DNA from: JBMNQH01 sp050944035
GTDB lineage: Bacteria; Bacillota; Clostridia; Oscillospirales; Oscillospiraceae
Length of the DNA stretch: 14,406 nt
Assembly: GCA_050944035.1 (NCBI GenBank)
Contig: JBMNQH010000028.1
Coordinates: 1 to 14,406 of the forward strand
Reading direction: 5' to 3'
This document shows positions 7,612-14,406 of this stretch, in pieces. Numbering within the stretch: the first letter of the stretch is position 1; each line of letters opens with the position of its first letter. Below the pieces are notes generated by a model that saw nothing but the letters and a program-made list of their open reading frames with translations, had not been told where the DNA came from and searched no databases. The position numbers were made by a program, and so were the translations under genes.

Positions 7612-9879
7612 TTATTTGATTCTTGAGAAATACTGAGTCAGCTTCTCGTCACTTATTTTCTCAATCTCAGCTTTTTCCTCTTTGCTCAGATGCTTCCACA
7701 CCGCCTCGTCCACTTGCACAATGCCCAGCGTCTTGGTGTGTCGCAGCATCTGCATATCCTCAAAGCGTTTGAACGGATTAGATAGGATATTTCTCTCGGC
7801 TTCTTTATCCGTATAACCACCCTTGGCAAAAATACTATTCTTCTTTTCAACCGGCAGCCCCGCAGCACGACGGCCCTCATAATAAGACCTGAAATAGGCC
7901 ACGATATCATCCAGCTTAATACGGCCTTTTTCATCGGCATAGAGCATAATCGCCTTCATCAGTACCGGCTTATAAGAATAGCTCATATCCATCTGCCGGA
8001 TCATATCCATAAACATGTCCTTGCGGTTGGAGTCATTGATAATTTTCCAGCCATACTGCACGGCATATTTCTGCAAGCTCTCTTCCTTGAAATACTTGAA
8101 AGTCCGATGCTCGCTCATGGGCACGACCAGATCCGGCACCAGTTTCCCCTCGCGGACATACCGTTCGATCGTTTCTGTCTGCACATCCACACGGCGTACA
8201 AATTCCATTTGAGAGATCATGCCTTCGGCTTCTTCCTGCCAATTGAAGATATCCACCAGCTCGTAATCGGTGGCATCCACAGGCCAATCAATTAAAGCCT
8301 CTGGCTTTTCACCTTTCGCATACAGCTCAGCTTCCGCTGCTTTTTGTTCACCGGGAGCAACTGCCAGTTGGCCGGGTTTGTACTCCTTCAACTTGAACAG
8401 TCTGTGAAGTGACTGCGGCATATTGTACTGGCTGGCATTGTCCACGAAGTCAAAGACCATCAAACTCTCTTTTCCTTCATAAAGACGCATACCTCTGCCA
8501 AGCTGCTGCGTATAAAGTACTTTCGACATAGTGGGACGAGCCATGAACAGAACTTCTATCTCCGGGCAATCCCAGCCCTCATTGAGCAAATCACACGCGC
8601 ATAGCACTTGAATTTTTCGATCAACAAATCTGTCCTGAAACTCTTTGCGTTCCGACTGCTTCATGCTGCCGGACACAGAAGCCGCATGGATACCGGCTTC
8701 CCGAAACAGCTCAGCAATTTGCTCTGCGTGCTTCACCGAGGCACAGAAAACCACGGTGCGTTTGTTGCGCACATATTGGAGCCATGTATCCACAATCAAG
8801 CGATTTCGCTCCGGAACATAAATCTTACTCTCCAAATCACGGATGTTATATTGGACGCTATTAAACCGAACCTTGGTCAAGTCGATATTGGTATGGATTC
8901 GAATACACCGAATGGGCACCAGTTCACCAATCTCCACAGCGGTTTGGATATCCAACTTATGAGCCGTATTCTTAAAGATGTCCAGAATTGCCTTATTGTC
9001 ATCGGTTCGCTCCGGTGTGGCCGTTAAGCCAAGCGTGAAAGATGGCTTGAAATAGGCCAAAACTTTTTGATATGTATCTGCGGCAGCGTGATGTGCTTCG
9101 TCTACAATAAGATAGTCGAAGTTATTGTCCTTAAATTGGTCTAAGTGCAGGGCAATGCTCTGTATACTGCCGCAGACCACATGTGCATTGGGCTGCTTCA
9201 TTGTCTCCATATATCTGCCAACGGTAACACTTGGCCATAGCTTCCGGAAAGTCTCAGCAGCCTGATTGATCAGCTCTTGCGTGTGAGCAAGAAACAGCAC
9301 TCTTCCGCCACAGCTCCGAGCATCCATAACCGCGGTAACTGTCTTACCCGTACCGGTAGCATGATACAAAAGCGCGATGGTTTCACGATTATCTCGCATC
9401 GTCCGCAGTGCGTTCAGAGCAGCTTTCTGATGCTCCTTCAGCTCCAAACTGGTACCATCCAAAGCTTTACCGCGTTGTTGCGGAAGGTAGTCCTCAATTT
9501 CCTTGAACTGCGGATGACTGCCCAGAAAGACCCGTAGTTCGTCCTTGACGGCTTCTGGTTGAATCTGCATCTGGCGCACCGCCCAGCGGTACACGTCCCA
9601 CCCCAGGTGTACCATGCTGTTTTGCTTCAATAGATCATCATAGAATTTATTGGAGGCAACAAGGCTTTTATTGTGCGATGTCTCATCGTCAATTTCAATT
9701 GCCACTCGGTGAGCGCCGTTTTCCAACATGAAGTCGGCATAGCGGCTGTTTTGATAGATGTCATAGAAGTGATATTGAGAATAGAGGTATCCCGCTTTCT
9801 CTGCACCGAAGGTCTCGCTGAATAGCTCGATAAACAAGTCTTCCGCAACACTGCCGGAAGCAGAATGATAGGTCTGCAT
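7612..9879 (-). CDS. SF2 DEAD/DEAH helicase with N-terminal DUF559/Vsr-like nuclease-type domain
   Basis: A 755-residue protein. The N-terminal 110 residues carry YADFMLENG (Asp49), VAIEIDDETSH (Glu62, Asp64, His69) and HLGWDVYRW (91-99), the layout of the DUF559/Vsr-like branch of PD-(D/E)xK nucleases. The SF2 motor follows: HATGTGKT (173-180), FLAHTQEL (196-203), DEAH (260-263), TATPE (286-290), NEGWDCP (433-439) and QQLGRGMR (458-465). The C-terminal 260 residues show no domain I recognise. ATG 9877-9879 is preceded by TGAGGTGA (9886-9893), which overlaps the stop codon of the MazG-like gene; the gap is 11 bp. The core resembles type I/III restriction-subunit and DUF3427-type helicases, yet there is no methylase or specificity gene nearby, so it is not a classical restriction system. 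An ATP-driven DNA motor is well supported; endonuclease activity is inferred. Confidence 0.92.
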   Translation of the reverse strand: MQTYHSASGSVAEDLFIELFSETFGAEKAGYLYSQYHFYDIYQNSRYADFMLENGAHRVAIEIDDETSHNKSLVASNKFYDDLLKQNSMVHLGWDVYRWAVRQMQIQPEAVKDELRVFLGSHPQFKEIEDYLPQQRGKALDGTSLELKEHQKAALNALRTMRDNRETIALLYHATGTGKTVTAVMDARSCGGRVLFLAHTQELINQAAETFRKLWPSVTVGRYMETMKQPNAHVVCGSIQSIALHLDQFKDNNFDYLIVDEAHHAAADTYQKVLAYFKPSFTLGLTATPERTDDNKAILDIFKNTAHKLDIQTAVEIGELVPIRCIRIHTNIDLTKVRFNSVQYNIRDLESKIYVPERNRLIVDTWLQYVRNKRTVVFCASVKHAEQIAELFREAGIHAASVSGSMKQSERKEFQDRFVDRKIQVLCACDLLNEGWDCPEIEVLFMARPTMSKVLYTQQLGRGMRLYEGKESLMVFDFVDNASQYNMPQSLHRLFKLKEYKPGQLAVAPGEQKAAEAELYAKGEKPEALIDWPVDATDYELVDIFNWQEEAEGMISQMEFVRRVDVQTETIERYVREGKLVPDLVVPMSEHRTFKYFKEESLQKYAVQYGWKIINDSNRKDMFMDMIRQMDMSYSYKPVLMKAIMLYADEKGRIKLDDIVAYFRSYYEGRRAAGLPVEKKNSIFAKGGYTDKEAERNILSNPFKRFEDMQMLRHTKTLGIVQVDEAVWKHLSKEEKAEIEKISDEKLTQYFSRIK

Positions 9880-9890
9880 CTAAGGTCACC

Positions 9891-10211
9891 TCAATTCTCA
9901 ATGACTTCTTTCAAAAGAATCTTCTTTTCAAAGGTGCCTCGTTTACTTGCCTTTTCAGCGCGTATAGCCTCAAGCTGCTCTAATGTATATCCACGAGCTT
10001 TAGCCGCCGCATAGATGACTTCCAGAAGATCGGCAAGCTCCTCAACATTCAGATCCTTGTGGTATTCCGCAAGCTCTTCGTCCAACTTGGCATCGATCAT
10101 GCGGAGATATTCGTCATCCGAAAGGAGCTCTGTTACGCAGTTTTTTCCGGATGCTTTGATGATTTCCGGTATGCGATCTCTAACAAGCTTGCTGTATTTT
10201 ATAGTACTCAT
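9891..10211 (-). CDS. MazG-like nucleotide pyrophosphohydrolase
   Basis: A 106-residue all-alpha NTP pyrophosphatase-like protein. It begins with the YSKLVRDRIPEII signature (6-18) of small house-cleaning phosphoribosyl-ATP/MazG-like enzymes. It carries the metal-binding pattern EExxE (Glu45, Glu46, Glu49) and ExxD (Glu58, Asp61). Such enzymes hydrolyse NTPs or dNTPs to the monophosphate and pyrophosphate using magnesium; the substrate here is unknown. ATG 10209-10211 was chosen because GGAGGAG (10219-10225) sits 7 nt upstream; a longer reading from 10241 would overlap the regulator gene and lacks a site. Its start lies one base after the TAA of the Xre gene, so the two are probably translationally coupled. 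Linkage to helicases may mean nucleotide depletion or sanitation as part of the system (inference). Confidence 0.88.
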   Translation of the reverse strand: MSTIKYSKLVRDRIPEIIKASGKNCVTELLSDDEYLRMIDAKLDEELAEYHKDLNVEELADLLEVIYAAAKARGYTLEQLEAIRAEKASKRGTFEKKILLKEVIEN

Positions 10212-10212
10212 T

Positions 10213-10431
10213 TTATTTCTCCTCCGGTACCTCCGGCACAAACTCCATCACATCTCCGATATTGACATCTAACGCAACGCAGATCCTATTGAGCACAGCC
10301 AGTGTAACTTCCTCATCCCGCCGCAGCCGTGTCATGGTGTTCGGCGCGATGCCTGCCGCTTTGCGCAGATCGGCCTTACTCATCTTTTTATCGACAAGCA
10401 GCTTCCAAAGCTTGTTATACGAAATAACCAT
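10213..10431 (-). CDS. Xre/Cro-type helix-turn-helix regulator
   Basis: A 72-residue protein that is almost entirely one Cro/C1-type DNA-binding domain: KLWKLLVDKKMSKADLRKAA (7-26), the recognition region GIAPNTMTRLRR (27-38), then VTLAVLNRICVALDVNIGDV (42-61). It ends in an acidic proline-rich tail. This form is common in small HTH_26/YozG-type regulators of Bacillota. ATG 10429-10431 follows GGAGGT (10441-10446) at 9 nt; an upstream ATG at 10494 lies inside the palindrome and upstream of the predicted transcription start, so it cannot be used. It is the first gene of the operon and probably represses it by binding the palindrome 10490-10529 that overlaps the -35 box (inference). Confidence 0.9.
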   Translation of the reverse strand: MVISYNKLWKLLVDKKMSKADLRKAAGIAPNTMTRLRRDEEVTLAVLNRICVALDVNIGDVMEFVPEVPEEK

Positions 10432-10465
10432 TTCCGTTCGACCTCCGGCTACAAATATCGTTCTA

Positions 10466-10494
10466 ATTATACATCTTTCTCGATCATAAGGCAA
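10466..10494 (-). promoter_or_regulatory. promoter of the six-gene helicase operon
   Basis: On the minus strand, -35 TTGCCT (10489-10494) and a perfect -10 TATAAT (10466-10471) are separated by 17 bp. Transcription would start near 10459, giving a leader of about 28 nt before the Xre start codon at 10431. The -35 box is formed by the promoter-proximal end of the long palindrome. No other good promoter was noticed between the operon genes, whose gaps are all 33 bp or less. Confidence 0.65.
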
Positions 10495-10529
10495 GAGAGT
10501 TTCGCATCATGTTGCGAAACTCTCTTGCC
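10490..10529. repeat. perfect 17-bp-arm palindrome upstream of the Xre gene (putative operator)
   Basis: The arms 10490-10506 and 10513-10529 are perfect inverted copies around a 6-nt centre TCATGT. The inner half reads TTTCGCA...TGCGAAA. The element covers the -35 box of the operon promoter. On the minus strand it is followed by TTATGATC, not a T-run, so it is a poor intrinsic terminator although it could still stop or stabilise transcripts of the upstream STAND-like gene. An operator for the adjacent Xre regulator is the best reading, but the arms are longer than usual for a single dimer and might hold two half-site pairs. Confidence 0.85.
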
Positions 10530-10799
10530 CTAGGCTAAAGTACAAGTCACAAATTCTGCATCGAGGTGGATTGCAAAAGTAACTTCCAGATTTCAACAAG
10601 CCAAGCAAGATTAAATTTCAGAAAAGAAGCACGACCTCCCTCTAATTCGGAATTTACTTTTACAAGCATTGTCGAAACCGGAATTAGCACTTGCAAAGGA
10701 AGTCTAATATTGCCTGCGGATATGTTAGCACGAATATCAAACAGGATATGCAAGGTCTGATGAGGCTGCACTACATTACAATGACAAGTGATCGGAAAA
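10530..10799. other. unassigned intergenic stretch, possibly a gene remnant
   Basis: About 270 bp between the stop of the STAND-like gene and the palindrome. The minus strand has a 74-codon reading frame from GTG 10769-10771 to 10547 with no ribosome binding site; this frame stays open upstream into the STAND-like gene in another phase. The plus strand has a 64-codon frame (10566-10760) opposite it. Neither resembles a family I know. An interrupted inverted repeat (CTAATTCGG at 10642-10650, CCGGAATTAG at 10678-10687) lies in the middle. No intrinsic terminator is evident after the STAND-like gene. Confidence 0.3.
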
Positions 10800-13700
10800 T
10801 TAGTGATACCAGGATTCCAGCAGCTCTCTAACTTCTTCAGAGTGGATTCTTTCTTCCCAGCAGTCTATCTCTCGCTCAATGCGTTGCTTCTGTTTCAAAT
10901 ATTTTATGCCAGACGCAAGAGGAAGAAGAGAGCGCAGATACTCTATTCGTTCCTGCATATACGGAATCATACTACCGCTTCCTCCCCAATGGGACGGCTC
11001 TAAGGGTAGGTGTTCAAAAGTATCTGGATCAGCATTGAGCGATAAGAATTTCCCCATTGCCTTTTTCCGCCGTTCACAAGATAATTCTTCTATCGCGGAA
11101 AATAATTGATACATTCTTTCCCTATCATAACTATATTTTTCGATCGTATGTTTTATCCAAAGGTCTTGCTTTACAGTAATCTCCTGATGAGATGCTTTAT
11201 GATGCAGCATCATATTTACTGGTGAGCAATACAACCAATGTATCGCTTCTCCTCGTTTGCTGTAGCAATAATCGAACACACCATCTGCCAAATCCATATA
11301 CTGTTCTGTATCCCATATTCTCAGAAGTCTTGCAATATCATAATCGTCATCCATTCTAAAGTAATCTCTCTGGTCGGCAATCAAGCAGTCAAGGTATCTG
11401 TATAGGAATTCGGCGTCAACCGAAATAATCGCGTACAGCAACGCTCCATCAAAATCCTCATGTTGTGAATAAGAGATCCCTTTCAAATAGATTTCTTCCA
11501 GGAGAGGAAGTTCATTCGAGAACGCCCGCAAAGTTTCATCCGCTTCCTGCTGGTTACTATGGTTTAAGAGCCAGAAAACATATAGACTAAAAACAAATGG
11601 TGAGTCTTCATAATGGCCTGAAACAATGCGTAGTGCTTTAAATACGATTTCAGACTCTACGATTTCATATTTTCGCAAGGAATCTATGCTTCGATAGGGA
11701 GATATCTTCATCTCCACATCCGGCGTGTCCAAATATTGCAAAAGCTCCACCGCCCAGTATGCAGACACTTGTCGCTCCGGCATGAAAGCGAAAAAGTACC
11801 ACTGCCATACATTTTGCTGTTCATACTTATATCGGGTGATAAGTTCTTTCACTTCTGTCACTGATCTGATCTCAAATAGTCTCTCTAAAATCTGTCCAGC
11901 ATTTATTTTGTATGGAGTGTCTGCCTTCATATAGGCATCTGCCAAATAAAGGTACAGTTGCTGCTGATCCTGAAGCGCTTCAAACACATATCCGAGCCCT
12001 GTACTTAATTCGCTCTCTTCTTTATCGAAAGTCTGGCAGCTCTCCAAACACACTTGGATCAAACCATCTATATCCCGAGGTGTATATCGCTCCACAAGTT
12101 TGCAAACTCTTTCCTTATGCCGCAGCACCCCTTTCTCATATCCCTCTGAATAGTCTTCAGAACGATGGGACACAAGTGCAGAATATATCTTATACTTTTC
12201 TGAGTTAAGAAACGGAGCCAATATATCCAGCTCGGAATAATCAATATGTTTTGCGACTTGTTTAATATGTGCTGCGATTACGCAGTGGAACAAATTTTCA
12301 GTCTGGAACAAGGAGAAAAATGCTATCACTTCTTCAAACTCAGCCCTTACTACATCTAAGCTTGTATCAATACCATAATGAGGCATACTATACTTGTATA
12401 GTATTTTCTCAATCTCAGCCTGTCTTTCTCTGTGCTGATAGATCTGATAGAGCTGCGACAAAAGCATCTTTCGGTATTTCAAAACAGGCTGATCCGGAGA
12501 AAGCGTCAGTGTGTAAAATGATACAGTATTATGTCGACCGCCCTCTGCCTTTGAAACATCAAGCTTCAAAAAATGCCCCGCAACACGAACAAATAAGATT
12601 AATAGATTTATATCTTCCGGGGTCGCTCTAACCGCTTCGCAGAGGTTATTAACTACCGCACTCTGCGTAAAATACCCAAAACGAGGGGAATCCCAATTGA
12701 CTTCAAAACGTTCCGCGTACAAGCTGTAGAATTGTTCGAACAAATCCGGGCGTTTTTGATAATACAGCAATAGCAGATCCAGTGCAGTTGGCAGTTCAGA
12801 ATGATTTTCAAAGCTGCTTAGGATTTGTAGAACATCATCCGAAACATTCGCGCTGTGTTGGTCATCATCAAACGGCAAAGTCCTCACATCAAATGGATGG
12901 TATGCCTCTTGTTCAATATACTCCTGTAGCAACAAAAGCGTTTGTGTTGGGCGCACCATATGAAAGGCTTTAAAAAATGGAAGGAACTTTTTAACATTAC
13001 TTTCCAGCTTATCCCACACAATCTTAATTTGACTTTCAACATATTCTCTTACACTCTGGTCTGAGAATACATTCAAGAGGATATTGCATGCCTCAATCGT
13101 TCTGCTTTTGTTCATCTGAAAGCATGTTTCAATCATTGTGCCAAGCGGAATAATCTTTTCCTCGACAAAAACATACTTGATCAAAAAGTTGCTAAAACTC
13201 TGATCCGAAATTCTTGCTGCCTCGTCATTGCACAGATCTACAATTTCTGCTCTGTGGAGTAATTTCAGATCCGACGTAAAATCACTGCTGCTTATTCCCA
13301 CAACCTCAAAAATTGGGGTAAGCTTTTCGAGATGCTTTAGATGGATCGCTTGAACGAATGCAATGATTCCAGCAGAACACACGCCTGTATCGCTTTCAAC
13401 GAGGGCAGTCAACTGCTTGCTATAATAGTTATGATAGAGGTCTGACGCATCCTGAATCACAGCGAGGCTTTCGGAATCTGCTGCAAGCTTTCCAGCAAGC
13501 ATAGCTATGCGAGCATTCCCCTCCGCAATAGACACAATGCGATCCGTGTAAACTCGATTTGTAATCCCATAGCATGTTTCTATAAGTTTACGGATATCAT
13601 CATCACTAAATGCTGAGATTTTAATGGCTTCTGGCCGAATAACCTCCATAACACTCTGCATCACTTGTTTGCGGGCGTAGTCACGTACGGTCAGGAGCAA

Positions 13701-14406
13701 TTTTGAAATATGCCGTGATCCTGACGCTGCTTTTGGAAGATACTCCAGCACATGTTGCAAGCCAGAAAGCTCATTAGCATCATCCACAAATACAAGATAA
13801 TCTTTTCCTTCTTCAATTGCAGATACCAGATCCTCATATAGCTGCAAGTTGTTATTTCTTATAACAAGCACAGTGTAGCCATTTTCCTCTGCTAATTGCT
13901 GGCATAATTCCAGCGCAAATCTGGTTTTTCCGACACCGGCAGGCCCAGCAATTAGCAAGACATCGTTATCGCGCAGAGCAGTCTTTGCTTTTTCCAATTC
14001 CATTTCTCGAAGAAGGAATTCTGTTCCCAACGGAGCGGACATCTTGTTTGCGTCATGCTTTGCCACAAACATGTCTAATGACAAGATTTGGCCCGAGTCG
14101 ATGCTAATCCCGAAGAAATCCTGAGCTAAAATTGGGCACTCACGGAAGATATCATTTCCCAATTGATCCAGACCAATTAATGTCAGTACGGCACCGCGCT
14201 TTTCGCAGTATTCTCTAAGATATTGATCATCACCAGGCCCTAAGCGGCCATATGTATGGCAATATATGATCTCTGCAATGCTCTCTTCAGAAACACCTGT
14301 CTTTTTTGAATCAAAGCATTTGCTGATATCTTCAACTGCTTTATTTATAAAATCCGTCTTTTGTGTCGTATACATCACAAAGACATACTTATTTTCTGCG
14401 GTCAAA
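10800..14406 (-). CDS. STAND-like P-loop NTPase, Avs-like architecture, 5' end outside window
   Basis: At least 1201 codons are visible; the frame is open to the window edge and no start with a ribosome binding site is seen, so the true N-terminus is outside. Residue numbers count from the window edge. Residues 1-105 look like the tail of an upstream domain: KYVFVMYTTQ, then TLIGLDQLGNDIF (75-87) and FFGISIDSGQI (97-107). This resembles the C-terminal part of restriction-endonuclease-like modules that precede nSTAND3-type NTPases (inference). The NTPase has Walker A GPAGVGKT (154-161), Walker B YLVFVDD (203-209) and a LLLTVRDYAR sensor-like segment (237-246). From about 430 on the protein is alpha-helical without recognised motifs, as in the TPR-like sensor halves of Avs proteins. 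It ends in LLESWYH before TAA (10800-10802). Composition is AT-richer than the operon's PLD-helicase. ATPase call firm; defence role inferred from architecture and neighbourhood. Confidence 0.85.
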   Translation of the reverse strand, partial: LTAENKYVFVMYTTQKTDFINKAVEDISKCFDSKKTGVSEESIAEIIYCHTYGRLGPGDDQYLREYCEKRGAVLTLIGLDQLGNDIFRECPILAQDFFGISIDSGQILSLDMFVAKHDANKMSAPLGTEFLLREMELEKAKTALRDNDVLLIAGPAGVGKTRFALELCQQLAEENGYTVLVIRNNNLQLYEDLVSAIEEGKDYLVFVDDANELSGLQHVLEYLPKAASGSRHISKLLLTVRDYARKQVMQSVMEVIRPEAIKISAFSDDDIRKLIETCYGITNRVYTDRIVSIAEGNARIAMLAGKLAADSESLAVIQDASDLYHNYYSKQLTALVESDTGVCSAGIIAFVQAIHLKHLEKLTPIFEVVGISSSDFTSDLKLLHRAEIVDLCNDEAARISDQSFSNFLIKYVFVEEKIIPLGTMIETCFQMNKSRTIEACNILLNVFSDQSVREYVESQIKIVWDKLESNVKKFLPFFKAFHMVRPTQTLLLLQEYIEQEAYHPFDVRTLPFDDDQHSANVSDDVLQILSSFENHSELPTALDLLLLYYQKRPDLFEQFYSLYAERFEVNWDSPRFGYFTQSAVVNNLCEAVRATPEDINLLILFVRVAGHFLKLDVSKAEGGRHNTVSFYTLTLSPDQPVLKYRKMLLSQLYQIYQHRERQAEIEKILYKYSMPHYGIDTSLDVVRAEFEEVIAFFSLFQTENLFHCVIAAHIKQVAKHIDYSELDILAPFLNSEKYKIYSALVSHRSEDYSEGYEKGVLRHKERVCKLVERYTPRDIDGLIQVCLESCQTFDKEESELSTGLGYVFEALQDQQQLYLYLADAYMKADTPYKINAGQILERLFEIRSVTEVKELITRYKYEQQNVWQWYFFAFMPERQVSAYWAVELLQYLDTPDVEMKISPYRSIDSLRKYEIVESEIVFKALRIVSGHYEDSPFVFSLYVFWLLNHSNQQEADETLRAFSNELPLLEEIYLKGISYSQHEDFDGALLYAIISVDAEFLYRYLDCLIADQRDYFRMDDDYDIARLLRIWDTEQYMDLADGVFDYCYSKRGEAIHWLYCSPVNMMLHHKASHQEITVKQDLWIKHTIEKYSYDRERMYQLFSAIEELSCERRKKAMGKFLSLNADPDTFEHLPLEPSHWGGSGSMIPYMQERIEYLRSLLPLASGIKYLKQKQRIEREIDCWEERIHSEEVRELLESWYH

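Noticed and set aside
828..10431. Assignment to Druantia, Zorya, DISARM, AddAB/RecBCD or type I/III restriction
   Set aside because: The marker partners of these systems (DUF1998 helicase, ZorAB motor, methylase, AddB/RecC partner, specificity subunit) are not present in the window.
10432..10494. Longer Xre protein starting at the ATG at 10494
   Set aside because: That ATG lies inside the palindrome and upstream of the predicted transcription start; ATG 10431 has a GGAGGT site and begins at the domain.
10490..10529. Palindrome as an intrinsic terminator of the STAND-like gene
   Set aside because: No run of T follows the stem on the minus strand, and it overlaps a good promoter, so an operator is more likely.
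1..14406. CRISPR arrays, tRNA/rRNA genes, insertion sequences
   Set aside because: Reading both strands gave no regularly spaced repeats, no tRNA-like cloverleaf and no transposase or integrase motifs.

Overview
The window looks like an accessory, defence-type region of a Bacillota genome, probably a gut Clostridia/Oscillospiraceae-like organism. This rests on strong AGGAGG-type ribosome binding sites, tight polycistronic spacing, intermediate GC and the protein families seen; no marker gene fixes the taxonomy. Every convincing gene lies on the minus strand, so transcription runs from high to low coordinates. No tRNA, rRNA, CRISPR array, integrase or transposase is visible.

Right edge (14406 to 10800): the 3' part of a very large gene, at least 1201 codons with its start outside the window. 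It encodes a P-loop STAND-like NTPase with the tail of an upstream domain and about 750 residues of helical C-terminal region. The architecture recalls Avs-type antiphage NTPases. About 270 bp of unassigned sequence follow (10530-10799), then a perfect 17-bp-arm palindrome (10490-10529).

Centre (10431 to 828): one apparent six-gene operon with gaps of 1, 11, 27, 10 and 33 bp. In order it encodes (1) a small Xre-type HTH regulator; (2) a MazG-like nucleotide pyrophosphohydrolase; (3) an SF2 helicase with an N-terminal DUF559/Vsr-like nuclease-type domain; (4) a 1051-aa SF2 helicase with an N-terminal phospholipase-D-type domain and a DUF3427-like C-terminus; (5) a 239-aa protein of unknown function with a C-terminal SANT/HTH-like segment; and (6) a UvrD/helicase-IV-type SF1 helicase carrying a nuclease-like insert and three zinc-ribbon-like cysteine clusters. 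The promoter (TTGCCT-17-TATAAT) overlaps the palindrome, which suggests autoregulation by the Xre protein. Three DNA motors, each with its own nuclease-type module, joined to a nucleotide-cleaning enzyme and a repressor, form the most interesting object here. I read it as a candidate multi-helicase defence or DNA-processing system that I cannot match to a named one.

Left edge (640 to 1): the first 213 codons of an AAA_14-type ATP-binding protein with its own promoter (TTGATT-17-TATAAT). That promoter is embedded in a second, unrelated long inverted repeat (675-722), again pointing to operator control. The 105 bp between this promoter and the UvrD-like gene hold two small hairpins and no clear U-tract terminator.
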